Below, piece after piece: positions 19,160 to 29,328 of a stretch of 38,689 nt of DNA; position 1 is the first letter of the stretch; each line of letters opens with the position of its first letter. The notes beneath the pieces were generated by a model. It saw nothing but the letters and a program-made list of their open reading frames with translations. It had not been told where the DNA came from and did not search any database. Position numbers and translations under genes: made by a program. This DNA is from Diaporthe sp. PMI_573 (lineage: Eukaryota > Ascomycota > Sordariomycetes > Diaporthales > Diaporthaceae): assembly GCA_021399435.1 (NCBI GenBank), contig JAJTUP010000182.1, positions 1 through 38,689 of the forward strand. The letters are read 5' to 3'.

Positions 19160-20812
19160 TCAACTTGCTCCGCACACTGCCTGCAGTGGCGTCTCCTTGA
19201 CCTGTTCTCTTAGTTCCCTCAGGCGTTTCGCAGCACCTGGCACATCGACTAGCCTCGAAGCTTCTTGGAGCCAGCGACACTTTGCAGATCTCCGCTTCTG
19301 CTCCGCAATGTATCTCAGCTGCTGGTTCACCATGTCTTTCACATCCAAGTGAGTCCTTCGTAAGGACGTAGCATCCATGTCTATCCTCCGTAGAGCAGCC
19401 TCATCGTTGTCCAGTTCGTTTTGGTCTCCTGGCCATATAGTGCTTGAAGCGCAGAACTCATCAATCAGAAGCACAAGATGGTCTACAAGTGCTTCTAAGT
19501 CTTTTAACTCAGAGACGCGAATGTCTTTGTATTCAGCCATCATTCGTTGAAGAAACACACGGCGGGAGTTACTATTTGCGAAAGCGGCGGCTGCGAGAGC
19601 GGCGGCGTCGCCAGCGTTCTGCATGACTCCAAAAGCGTCACTTTGGATCAAGTTTGTTGAAGAGGAAGCCTCCCAGAGCGTTTGTGGGGTGTCGCTGTTT
19701 CGGTTGCCTACACCAGGCGTTGCACCAGCGCCAGCGAGGCGATTGATATTCGTGAATATGGCGTAGACGAAGCATCGCACCAGCCGGCCATCGAACGATG
19801 AAGGCAGTTGTAATCCAGAAGCAATATGCATGGCAACCCAGGTATAGTAGATGCCACTATCACGAGAGTCACATTGTTGCAGGCGTGTGTCGAGCTGTGT
19901 TGTCCAACGCTCATCCCAATTATTGTATGGCTGTGGCAGACAATTGCTGACAAAGAGGGAAGCCAGTCGCTGAATCTCCTGATGGTCCTTCTTGACTTGC
20001 TTATCCATCAGTGGGTTAGGAAGCATAGCCTTGCGTTCCGCCACGTGAATAACCATGGAAGCTAGGCGTTCGTTGATATTGACTGGAAGGATAAATATCG
20101 ATGAAGCGTCGCATGGCAGGGTATTTTCACCCGGCTCAACAGCGGCCCAGGCACGGCCAGGTATGGCGGTGATGTGTCGGTTGCAGGCAACAAGATGCTG
20201 CACAATAGTGTCGAGGAAATCTCCATTTAGTTGGGAATCGTCCACTGGGCTCAGCAGCTTTTCGAGGTCCTCTGGCCGGAAGGGCAGCTCTGGCGTAGGT
20301 GACTCTGCTGTCATCTCTTGGTTTGCCGTGATATCCCCATTCTGAGTGCGCTTGTCCAAAGTCGGGTCAGGACGACTTCTCTTCCCGCGACGCTCTGTAC
20401 GATCAGTATTGTTGTGTGCATCAACTGATCGGCGTTTGGCGGGGCGCCCAATCCTCCCCTTCGATTTTTTCGCCGGCGCATTTGGAACAGACGCGGACGG
20501 CTCTTCAATGGACGATTCCTCGAATTGGTTTGTTTCGTCTAAGCACTCCGGATCATCCGAGGCAACCATGATGCTATCTTGGTCTATGTTGACTTCAGGC
20601 ATTGACTCTATGAGCTGGTTGAACTCGGTAGCTGAAAAGGGTGGTGTGGAGGTGAAGGAAGTATTATTTTCGAAGCTGAAGTGTAGATCTGTCGTAAATG
20701 ATTCAAGGCCGACGTCTTGGTATCCGTGAGAATTTACGGAATCGGGATAGAGGGACGCTGGAGACGCTGTTGAAGAAAGATGTCTGTTCCATGGGGAAAT
20801 TGGAGCTTCCAT
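19160..20812 (-). CDS. Ulp1-like fold protein lacking catalytic residues (550 aa)
   Basis: This is one uninterrupted 550-codon frame. Residues 1-190 look disordered and carry an AT-hook-like RIGRPAKRR (about 120-128). Residues 190-345 follow the layout of C48 (Ulp1/SENP) proteases: LNGDFLDTIVQHL, then IFILPVNINE before a MVIHV strand, then RWTTQLDTRLQQC and DSGIYYTWVAMHI. In active Ulp1 proteins the strand begins with His-Trp and the last motif is Asp-Cys-Gly. Here these read Leu-Ala and Asp-Ser319-Gly, so the His and Cys of the triad are missing. The C-terminal part is helical (LKDLEALVDHLVLLIDEFC, AAKRLRELREQVKET). Such proteins in fungi are often linked to transposons, but no inverted repeats were found around it. 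An open frame with a dead active site suggests a binding role or very recent decay. Confidence 0.55.
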   Translation of the reverse strand: MEAPISPWNRHLSSTASPASLYPDSVNSHGYQDVGLESFTTDLHFSFENNTSFTSTPPFSATEFNQLIESMPEVNIDQDSIMVASDDPECLDETNQFEESSIEEPSASVPNAPAKKSKGRIGRPAKRRSVDAHNNTDRTERRGKRSRPDPTLDKRTQNGDITANQEMTAESPTPELPFRPEDLEKLLSPVDDSQLNGDFLDTIVQHLVACNRHITAIPGRAWAAVEPGENTLPCDASSIFILPVNINERLASMVIHVAERKAMLPNPLMDKQVKKDHQEIQRLASLFVSNCLPQPYNNWDERWTTQLDTRLQQCDSRDSGIYYTWVAMHIASGLQLPSSFDGRLVRCFVYAIFTNINRLAGAGATPGVGNRNSDTPQTLWEASSSTNLIQSDAFGVMQNAGDAAALAAAAFANSNSRRVFLQRMMAEYKDIRVSELKDLEALVDHLVLLIDEFCASSTIWPGDQNELDNDEAALRRIDMDATSLRRTHLDVKDMVNQQLRYIAEQKRRSAKCRWLQEASRLVDVPGAAKRLRELREQVKETPLQAVCGAS

Positions 20813-20921
20813 TGGGCTAACAGGGCTACTCTGTTAGCTTCCTGGCCTTATAACTCATCGACCATTCGGGCGTATTTGGAATAGCTGGACGATGGAACTG
20901 GAAGCAATTGGGCCTCGGCGT

Positions 20922-21215
20922 GAATTTGAGTGGTTCTTTGAAAAGAGATTGAAGCAGATAGAAATGATGGGGTTTCCATCACGTATATATCGCGTCTCTG
21001 CCTTAATACTGGCTTCCCTACCAACCCTCTTCCACCCTAAGCTAAGAAACAAGAAAAACAACAACGCAGGCATTCTCCCCCCCCCCCCCGGCCAGTTTGG
21101 GAGCCAACCAGGCAGCCCAGGATGGAATCGAGATCATTCCACATTGGCCCGGTCATTCCCGCCTGCATGTGTATGCAGACAAACCATCGTGGATGCAGGT
21201 TAGCGAGATATGAGC
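20922..21215 (+). repeat. Diverged direct duplication, copy 1
   Basis: It shares the order of motifs with 21616-21959: GAATTTGAG, GATGGGG, TCACGTATATA, CGTGTCTC-like, TGGCTTCC, CCAACC, AACAAGAAAAACAACAAC, GGAGCCAACCA, TTGGCCCGG, TGTATGCAGA, ACCATCG and ATGAGC. It contains a run of C (about 21077-21090). Position 20922 begins 110 bp from the start of the Ulp1-like gene, divergently, so it may be that gene's promoter side or an old mobile element. Confidence 0.6.
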
Positions 21216-21615
21216 ACCAATAAGGCGAGTAATGAGAACGATTCACGCAACAGATGTCACGCTCTACCCCGGCGACGAGGCTGGAGGAGACCCATCGATG
21301 CGAACGCGATTACTGGCTAAACGGGACCGCCTCCTGATCGCCAACCACCGTGGAAGCAAGACGCGCTGCTGACGCCGTAATATGCAGGAGCAGAAGGCAG
21401 CAGTTTCAAACGAGGGCCTTGGTCCCTCGGCGATGTTGGAGGTGGGATGCACCCATTATCAACAGGGGTCCCAGCCATCTTGTGCACTTGTTATGTACCA
21501 TGCAAGTCAGGCACACAATCTTTAGGCTTTAGACTTAAATATGAGCAACGGGCAGCTTCCTGTCTACCCAGATTGAGTAACGAGAAATCAGTCTCGAAAT
21601 TCTCTGCCCACGGGG

Positions 21616-21959
21616 GAATTTGAGCGTGTTGAGCCTCGGTCGGAAGCTTAAGATATTCATTGTAGATTGAATGAAATGGAACCGATGGGGATTCTCTTCA
21701 CGTATATACCGTGTCTCTAATTCGTTGCTGTGGGCTTCCTTACCAACCTTCCTCTATCTTCCTAATCCAAGCCAAGAGAACAAGAAAAACAACAACACAA
21801 CAGCCCTCCCTGCCCACTCATGTACAGCCGATTGACAACTAGTCTTTTCAGGAGCCAACCAAGTTAGAAGGACCGATCATCCCACGTTGGCCCGGCGTTC
21901 GTGACTACAGGTGTATGCAGATAACCATCGCTAATGCAAGGTTTACCATGAAAATGAGC
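21616..21959 (+). repeat. Diverged direct duplication, copy 2
   Basis: This is the second copy of the 20922-21215 sequence, about 50 bp longer because of an insertion before GGAGCCAACC. No ORF spans it. The 400 bp between the copies show nothing recognisable. Confidence 0.6.
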
Positions 21960-21971
21960 CGATGGATGGAA

Positions 21972-22105
21972 GTGTGCCGTGTACGTGTACCGTGTGCCGT
22001 GTACCGTGTGCCGTGTGCCGTGTGCCGTGTACCGTGTGCCGGGTACCGTGTGCCGTGATACCGTAGTGCTGTGTACGTGTGCCGGCCCCGTGAACCGTGT
22101 GCCGT
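21972..22105. repeat. Tandem 7-bp satellite (GTGCCGT/GTACCGT)
   Basis: More than ten degenerate heptamers ccgtgtg/ccgtgta follow one another, with some units altered or shortened toward the right end. The array starts right after copy 2 of the duplication. It is not a telomere repeat of the TTAGGG type. Confidence 0.8.
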
Positions 22106-22547
22106 ATCATCGTGTCAAAAAGGTTGGCAAATAACCGGGATTCACAAAATGGTCTTGGCATCCTTTCTCATGGCTTATATTGAATTTTGAAAGGGTTTTA
22201 GGAAATGGGCTGCTGAGAGCACCATCACCCCACCAGTTATATGCACGTTGATTTGCACGGACCGCTCCACGATGGAGACATGGTTGCGACAACGATCCAT
22301 GTCAGCCTATGGTGCATTCCCCTGTTTCTCGGGTCAAATACGTCGAGGATCCAGTTGTACGGGGAAGCGGACCATCGGCCAAGGCTATCTGGTCATGTTG
22401 ATCATTCCCGTAGATTGCTCCACGATGGAAACATTGATTGACGTATATCGACCTGCAATGCAAGGCCGCAGATGCATGTGGCCAGTTTTGTCGCCGGGCG
22501 GGGGGGGGGTGGCTGAAGTGTTCGCGGCGTTGTATTGGTCAATGGCT
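22106..22547. other. Stretch between the satellite and hAT element 3
   Basis: No gene is supported. A short direct repeat (ctccacgatgga, at about 22265 and 22419) and a G run (about 22500-22509) are the only visible features. Confidence 0.3.
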
Positions 22548-25374
22548 CAGACCTGCGTATTTGGATATGATATATCGATATCAACTCTGCTATCTGGATA
22601 TATCGATATTGATATATATCGATATCGATATAACTCTCTGCCTCTTAAATGGATATCCAGATTGATATCCACCTAAATACCGCTCTCTGATTGGCTGAAA
22701 AGATCTTATCAATTGATTAGATGATGAAAAAACTTCTCTCAATTTCAACATCAACACCATCTCAGTACTCGTTCAAGCGGCCTTAGGTATACTAGCACAA
22801 TTAGCTTATCCAGGTGATTTATCGACCATGACATCCTCTCAGACCACCGCCGCCTCTACGCCCTCGATTTCGGACCAGCCCATTACTGGGACGTCTCTGG
22901 ACTTTTTCCTCTTCTTCAAAGCAACGTATCCTGATGAGGACACCCAGAACACCACCGGCGGGTCACGTACGCGCAAATCTAGGGGTATGGTGATGTATCG
23001 ATGTCTCCATTGCCCTGCCGATAAGCCCTGGGCGAATCGGAAGCGGGACAACGCATGGCATCACGCCCGGCGGTGCCATGCCGATATTATCTCTTCCCTC
23101 GATCGCACGCTCATTGGGGGCAGTTCCGATGTTCTAGATGATGAAAGGGAAGCCAAACGTCCTCGGATTGATGCTTTCTTTCCCTCTCGTTACTCGGATG
23201 CCTCTCTCCGCCGTATGTTCGACCGCGATCGGTATTTAGATGCAATAATCAGCCTAATCACACGCCGCCGGCTTGCCTTCTCAGCAATTACCTGGGATGA
23301 GATGCAAGAGATTATGCTAGCAGCTAATCCTGCTATAGAGGACCTTTTAGTGACCAACCGAAGTGCTCTAATGCGACTAATTGATGCCACATATGAGTTA
23401 TATTCTTCTCAGCTCATGGCAACTCTTGAAGCTTCCATCTCGAAGATCCATATCCTCTCTGATCTCTGGACATCGCCCCATCGCCATGGGATACTCGCCA
23501 TCTCTGCGCGATGGGTTGATCAGGATTATCAGCCACGAAGGGCACTGCTAGCGATGCCAGAATGTCGCTATAGCCATAGTGGTGAAACCCAGGCATCTCT
23601 AATTTTCGATACACTGGCAAAGTACGGCATTGCTTCTAAAGTGGGCTACCATGTAGGGGATAACGCCACTTCAAATGATACCTGCTTGTCTTATCTCTCA
23701 CGGCGGTTACGAGAAGACTATGGGGTACGATAGCTCTTCCCTTATCTCTGGATTAGGATTAATTGGTTGCTAGTTGACGTTTGATCCCTCTAAGCGCCGT
23801 ATCCGCTGCATCGCCCACATTATTAACCTATCCCTTCAAGCATTCCTTCTCGCGTCTTCAAAAGAGGCACTAATCGCCGCTCTTAATGCCGCCGATGATA
23901 CCTCAAGCGATCAGTTATTTGCACAGTTCTACGACACCTTACACGACGCCGGACAGACAACAAGAACAGATGAGGCCCATCAGAGAAGAAGAGCTTCGCG
24001 AAGAGGCAATCGTATACTTGAGAACTTCACTGGATGGCAGCATATCGCGCCCCTACGGAAAGTACACAACATCGCGGTCTGGATACGTAGTTCTACGCTT
24101 CATTCGGCTATATGGGACGATGAAATAAAGCTCCGACTAGGCATAGATAATGCCACACGCTGGAATTCATGGTATCGATTGTTGGATAATTTTCTGCGGT
24201 ATCAATCCCGTGTAAAACAGTTCCTAATTGACCATGATAGAGAGCTTCAAGACGATATCCTGCTAGCTTCAGAGTGGGAGTTTATTGAACGGACGCATCG
24301 TTTCCTACAGCCGTTTGCCTCAGCTACGTTGTTGGCTGAAGGGGCGCGATCTACACTCTCCCAATCACTCTCGATAATGGATGTTTTATTGCGACAGTAC
24401 GAGAAGTATAAGGTCGGTGGCGATGTTTTTTCTTTCATCTAATTGATCGGCTAACTAATGGTCTTATTTAGGAGCTTTATAGCTCAAAGGAAAACCATGA
24501 TCCCCACATGGTACACTGCATCGATATGGGCTGGTTTGTACTTAATAAGTACTACACCTTATCAGACCAGACACCTGTGTATGCCGCCGCACTCCTTCTC
24601 GATCCCTCGAAACGAAGAAAATACATTGAGCGGAATTGGCAAGAATCCTGGCACGCGCCTGCTATTGCTGCTGCCCAGCAAATTTGGCTAGATGAATATA
24701 ATGCCGCGCCAATCCCAGAATCCTTGCGGGTGCCTCTAGATGTGTCCTCTTCATCTGCGAGGCAGCGCAACGAGCTGGATGAGTTGTTGAGCGATATTGC
24801 TGTTACTGGCCCTATCCACGACGCTGATGACTTTGAAACCTTTGTTGATGCACCACCGACCCGGATAACTGGCTCTCCTCTCGAGTGGTGGCTACATCGA
24901 GATCAAAGGAAAGCATATCCGCGGTTATCCCGCATGGCAATTGATATCCTCTCAATCCCTCCTGAATCATCTGACGTTGAGTCTCACTTCTCATCGGCGC
25001 GGCGTACGCTATCATGGGATAGAGAGAGCATGACCTGCGAGAACCTGGCGAAGGTTGAGTGTGTGGGCAACTGGATGCGCGAGGGTATCATTGTACCCAG
25101 GTCTCACGGTGGCAGGGGCGTTATTTCGAGCGTTGCTGTTGAATATGGCGTTGAAACAGAGGCAGAAGACTTTCTAGATTAGGGTACTTTCTTGTTCTTT
25201 CTTCTAGCCTACAAGAATTGTATGTGGTTTATCTGGATATCAACCTTGCTAAAGTGGCTATGTGGCTGTATGGATATCTACCTGGATATATCGATATCCA
25301 GATAATTTTTCCCACTTATGTGGATATCGATATAAGGGCCAGAATTTCGGTGGATATCGATATACGCAGGTCTG
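22548..25374 (+). mobile_element. hAT element 3, apparently complete, 2827 bp
   Basis: The ends are perfect 13-bp inverted repeats: CAGACCTGCGTAT at 22548-22560 and its reverse complement at 25362-25374. Both subterminal regions (22560-22670 and 25228-25365) are packed with GGATATC and ATATCGATAT motifs, probable transposase binding sites. Between them lies an uninterrupted three-exon transposase gene. The 8 bases outside (caatggct and ttcccact) do not match, so the normal hAT target duplication is absent. Confidence 0.85.
22828..25182 (+). CDS. hAT transposase, three exons (748 aa)
   Basis: Exons are 22828-23724, 23774-24412 and 24472-25182. Introns are 49 nt (GTACGA...CTAG) and 59 nt (GTCGGT, CTAACTAAT branch, TTTAG). 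The frame is kept through both joins. A BED-type zinc finger lies at about residues 57-84 (YRCLHCP ... WHHARRCH). The RNase H-like core has its acidic residues in HILSDLWTSP, VGDNATSNDTC and EWEFIERTHRFLQPF. Typical hAT motifs RRIRCIAHIINLSLQAFL and NATRWNSWYRLL are present. The C-terminal dimerisation domain reads YPRLSRMAIDILSIPPESS, VESHFSSARRTLSW. Every expected part is present without a stop, so the protein may be active. Confidence 0.9.
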
Positions 25375-25379
25375 TTCCC

Positions 25380-25862
25380 ACTCGCAACACCCAACAGGCC
25401 CGCGCTCGTCGTTCACGTCCTCCCACTGTGGCCGACGAGACCCCTCATTTCACACAGCCTCCCAGATTCCGCGCCGCCAATCGGTCTAATAATGTCCATT
25501 TGCGCCCCAGTGACCTAGCCGTTAATGCTATTGCCCACGTCGAGGCCAGGCAAACCAAGAACGATCAACGCGAGGCAGCCTACTTCGCCCGCCAACGCAC
25601 ACGGGGAGACACTGGTGGAGACGCCAACGGGCAGTCCTTGGTGCAAGACACCGTCTTCCGGCCAAACCGCGTCTGGGATGATCGGGAATCCAATCAATTG
25701 CGAGCCAACAACGAGGACGCTAAGACCTTCATGGGCATCAAATACGAGCGCAAGCAGATTGGCCCCTTCGAGGGCAAGCTCGTCTCCCGAGGAACCATCA
25801 TCTCTATTGAAGGCGACGAATATGTGGAGTATCGCGTTCTTACTAAACCCATATTTGTCTAA
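25380..25862 (+). CDS. Unknown ORF abutting hAT element 3, 5' end missing
   Basis: The frame opens inside the hAT right end (25218), crosses the terminal repeat and ends at 25862. Only the part from about 25380 looks like real protein: VNAIAHVEARQTKNDQREAA, FRPNRVWDDRESNQLRANNE and a conserved-looking tail (TFMGIKYERKQIGPFEGKL, IISIEGDEYVEYRVLTKP). I do not recognise a family. Either the hAT element cut off the gene's 5' part, or the frame inside the element is fortuitous. A mobile-element-linked gene is possible. Confidence 0.4.
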   Translation, partial: TRNTQQARARRSRPPTVADETPHFTQPPRFRAANRSNNVHLRPSDLAVNAIAHVEARQTKNDQREAAYFARQRTRGDTGGDANGQSLVQDTVFRPNRVWDDRESNQLRANNEDAKTFMGIKYERKQIGPFEGKLVSRGTIISIEGDEYVEYRVLTKPIFV

Positions 25863-26058
25863 TTCCTTGCTGATCTCAAGCTGGTCTCGTGTGTCAAGAA
25901 AAACAGACGGAGGAAGAGGAGGTGAAGGAGAAGGAGGAGGATGCCGAGATACTACCTAGGACCCCTCATTAAGCGCGCCCCGCCCCTTTACATAATCCAC
26001 CATCACACAGAGCTAAGCAGTCTCAATCATGCGATTTTCAATAAGACAAAGATGAATC
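25863..26058. other. Short non-coding stretch
   Basis: Purine-rich run (about 25900-25945) and AT-rich sequence; nothing recognisable. Confidence 0.3.
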
Positions 26059-26455
26059 TCACCCATCTGCAAACTTCACACATGTCGTCCTTGAGCCTAG
26101 TTGCAGGATATGGAACCCAAGACTGCCGCCTTGCTCGCCGAACAAGATTTGTGGTTTATGGCATTGGTAAGCCTTGTGTTCAGTGATTTCCTGGCAGTTG
26201 TAGCATTGCTTCGGGCGTTCCCTCCGTTCGAATTTCTTAGTATACCCCGATTCTCCTCCTGCGATGAAGAAACCTTCTTGCAGGAGTCGTTGCGCGTCTG
26301 CTCCTTTACCGAGGTATACTACCATTGATCCGTACGCCTTGGGGCTGTCTTTGTTGCTGAGCCATGCTATCTTCGCGACTTGGGTATCGTTTTCTTTGCC
26401 TAAAGCCTCAGTGGCTTCTGTGCGAAGGTTACCTCTCTCCAGTGATGTTATTGGA
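26059..26455 (-). pseudogene. Tad1-like LINE ORF1 fragment
   Basis: The minus frame contains VAKIAWLSNKDSPKAYGSM, VVYLGKGADAQRLLQEGFF and RPKQCYNCQEITEHKAYQC. This is the block before and at the first zinc knuckle of ORF1 in fungal Tad-type non-LTR retrotransposons. After CHKPQ the typical second knuckle is lost. ORF2 (endonuclease and reverse transcriptase) is absent. The upstream part of the same open frame (26456-26652) is not LINE but a hAT terminus, so the boundary is near 26455. Confidence 0.7.
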
Positions 26456-26562
26456 TTGGAGGCAATTTGGATTGGACTGGATTTGTCGGAAAATGGCTGG
26501 ACTGGATTTGGGTTTCTCGAAGATTTGGACTGGATTGGATTGATTGGCAACCAGCTCCTGGA
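26456..26562 (-). repeat. Isolated hAT-like terminus with AATCCAATCC subterminal repeats
   Basis: Read on the minus strand it starts CAGGAGCTGGTTGCCAATC, which is hAT-like (CAG start). It is followed by many copies of AATCCA/CAGTCCA. It abuts the LINE fragment. No partner terminus was found, so it is a fragment of an element not otherwise present. Confidence 0.4.
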
Positions 26563-26810
26563 GCTCCAATGGTCTAACCTGATAAGGCAAGAGCTAAGCC
26601 TAATTGAGTGGTCATGAGGAGTCTCCCGTCGCAGCTTGCCGTCGCAGACCACGACACGACGCGCGAACTATCGTTCCGCTATTGGGTTAACATCCAACGC
26701 GTGCAGATTGCTACGCTATTAAAAGCATGGAGGCAAACGCGTCGCTCGCGACTTCAGCAGTCCTTCTACTGTGGCAGACGTGTCTGAACAGTCCACTCAC
26801 CAGCTACACC

Positions 26811-28740
26811 ATGGCCACTATCTCCAGCTATTTCGGTGCTGCCAGCGGTCGCCGTCCTGATTCTGACAGAGTTATTCTTGCTCCAACATATATTAGTCCT
26901 CGCCCAAACGACCCCGACGGAACCCTGATCGAACCCGACGAATTCAAGCTGAATGGGAAGCAATATGTACGCTACTCTGTTGTGGCAAAGTCCCAAAAGC
27001 ACACCAAGAAAAGGACATCAGTCGTCTGGCAGTATGGTGAAGACATACAACTCAAGCAGGACCCGACGAAGAGGTTCTGGTACTGTTATCTGTGCGAACA
27101 GCAGCAGCGCCAACAGGGACTTCCTATTTCCGGCAAGGGCAATTGTACTGCCTTAGACCACCTGGAATCGAAACGCCAAATCGATAGGGAGACTGGTGAG
27201 CACAGACATCCAAAGCGCCACCCATCGCAGCCATCAATTGTCGACTTCAACAACATATCCACCGTTGTATTCAAACGCCGATTTGACGAGTTCAAGGAAC
27301 TTCTGATTCGATGGATCGTCTATTGTCACATCGCCTTCTTTCAAATCGAGAACCTATACTTTCGCGAACTCCTCTTCTATGTTTTCCCTGGCCTGACAAC
27401 ACTCCTTCCAAAGGCGAGACTAGTGATTCGCAGATGGATAATAGAGGCCTTTGAGGCACGAAAGGACAACCTGCGTCAAGAAATGCAAGCGGCCCACAGC
27501 AATATATCGATATCGTTCGATTTATGGACGTCACCGAACTATCAGGCTATCCTTGGGTGTGTCGCGCACTTTATCAACAGAAGCGGCAAGAGAAGAACGG
27601 TTGTTCTGGCTCTTCGCGAACTGGTTGGCGAACATTCAGGTGAGAATATGGCAGATGTCCTCCTACATATATTTGATGACTACGGGATCAGTGGCCGGAT
27701 CGGTTATTTCATGGCAGACAATGCAAGTTCGAATGATGCCTGCATCGACCTGGTCCTGCAGGCTCTTTACCCGCACATGAGCAGGAAACATCGCGTACGA
27801 CGACGCCTTCGGTGTTTTGGCCGTATCGTCAATCTCTGCGCCCAGGCGTTTATTATGGGAAAGGATGCTGCGAAGACCTGCAAGGATCTGGACTCTGCGT
27901 ATCGGGAAGGGGACTACACACGGATTCGTGAGCTGTGGAAGAAGCGTGGTGCAATTGGGAGGCTCCATAATATCGTACGACACATTAGAGCTAGCCCTCA
28001 ACGGCGCCAATTCTTCAGATCAATACAAATTGGCGGCGATCTGGCTGCATTTGACGGATTGGAGGTAAGCCCCCCTTGTGCGCGTCGCAAGGTAGTCGCG
28101 GCGTCCTACACTTCCGGTTTCAGTACTGACGTTGGAGTTTGTTGCAGCTTGTTCAAAGTCAGTCAACACGCTGGAATTCTTATTTCTTATCGATTGGACG
28201 CGCTCTTAATGTCAAAGAACGTATCCAGCTCTTCTGCGATCAATATGAGCCTCCACGAAGCAACAGAGACGTCCTGGACCAACGCCTCAGCCCACGGCAA
28301 TGGGACGAACTCGGACACCTCCATGACCAACTCGAGACATTCTACGAGGCCACAGTAATGAACGAAGGCAGACAGTGGACTCTTGCAGATCATTTTCAAT
28401 CGCCAGACTGGCTTATAGATGAAATCCACCTTGCTCAGCGAAAGTTTGAACAGCTCGCCGAAGACGCAATGCGGAAGCGTGGCCCGAATAGACAGGATAA
28501 GCAGAACGAATTCGACGACTATAACTGGCTTGCTGCGGCTGCAGAAGTTGCCTGGCAGAAATGCGAGAAGTACTACAAGGCCGATGAATCGCGCGCTTAC
28601 TACGCCGCCATATCGTTGAATCCAAGCCTTAAGAACCAATGGTACTATCAGGTTTGGAATGGCAGTGATGATAAGCGTGCCTGGATCCAAGCTGCTAAGT
28701 CCCTGATCAAGATGGGCGTTGACCCGGGAGAGGGGGGCTG
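26811..28740 (+). pseudogene. hAT transposase 4, 3'-truncated
   Basis: The likely start is ATG 26811 (MATISSYFGAASG). Exon 1 ends at 28064, the intron is 28065-28147 (83 nt, GTAAGC donor, TTGCAG acceptor), and exon 2 starts at 28148 (LVQSQSTRWNSYFL). The BED-like finger reads YCYLCEQQQ ... LDHL. The core has ISISFDLWTSPNYQ, FMADNASSNDAC and QWDELGHLHDQLETFYEAT. The frame is open until about 28735 (IKMGVDPGEGG), where it changes to unrelated sequence. The C-terminal dimerisation domain, normally followed by the terminal repeat, is absent. The adjoining sequence is the truncated end of a dehydrogenase gene on the other strand. Non-functional. Confidence 0.85.
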
Positions 28741-28757
28741 GGGCTGCTGTAGCATAA

Positions 28758-29328
28758 TTAATTACATTTCGAAGCCGTGTAAATCGGTGCCCAGTATGTT
28801 GGCCAAAAGCTTGAACAACTGGAATTGATCACGATAGAGCCTTTTGCTGGTGACAAGTTGATGTAATGACGGCCCACGTGGACCGCGTTTATGCAGCTTT
28901 TCAAATTGACTTCCAATGCGGTCAAGTCTGGCGGTGGCGGACCGTCAAGACTCTCGTGCTTCGCAAAGATATTGGACAGTTCGATGACACCAGCGTTCGC
29001 AAATACGAAGTCCAGTTTGTTGTTACCCGCAGTGAAGGCGCTTTTGAATGCGGCTACAACCTCCTCGTAGTTGGTCAAATTGGCTCTGTGGTAGGTTGCG
29101 TTCGAAAGCGAATCTGCGGCCTGTTTGCCTTCCTCATCTTTGATGTCGATTAAGTTGATCTTCCATCCGCCCTTTGCTTCTAGAGCCTGGGCCACTGCGA
29201 GACCCATGCCTCTAGCTATAATGTTGGCTGTTAGAATTTGACATTGGTTGAGGTTAGTTCGTTAGTGTGATCGAGGGGGACCTACAGCCACCTGTGATGA
29301 CGGCTACTCGCTCAGGCTCGACCGGCAT
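28758..29328 (-). pseudogene. Short-chain dehydrogenase/reductase, 3'-truncated
   Basis: Exon 1 is 29286-29328 (MPVEPERVAVITGG), the intron 29216-29285 (70 nt, GTAGGT donor, TATAG acceptor), and exon 2 runs from 29215 to a stop at 28758. The join restores the cofactor motif TGGSRGMGLAVA. Further SDR marks are FANAG, the serine motif INSSCSSF and YTASK. The frame ends three residues after the catalytic Lys, so the last third of the Rossmann fold and the substrate loop are missing. It resembles the NAD-dependent 15-hydroxyprostaglandin-dehydrogenase-like branch. Lost 3' sequence meets the lost 3' end of the hAT gene at about 28740-28758. Confidence 0.85.

Noticed and set aside
21943..22161. 72-codon ORF with HGTRHTVHG repeats
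   Set aside because: It is a translation of the 7-bp satellite and not a gene.
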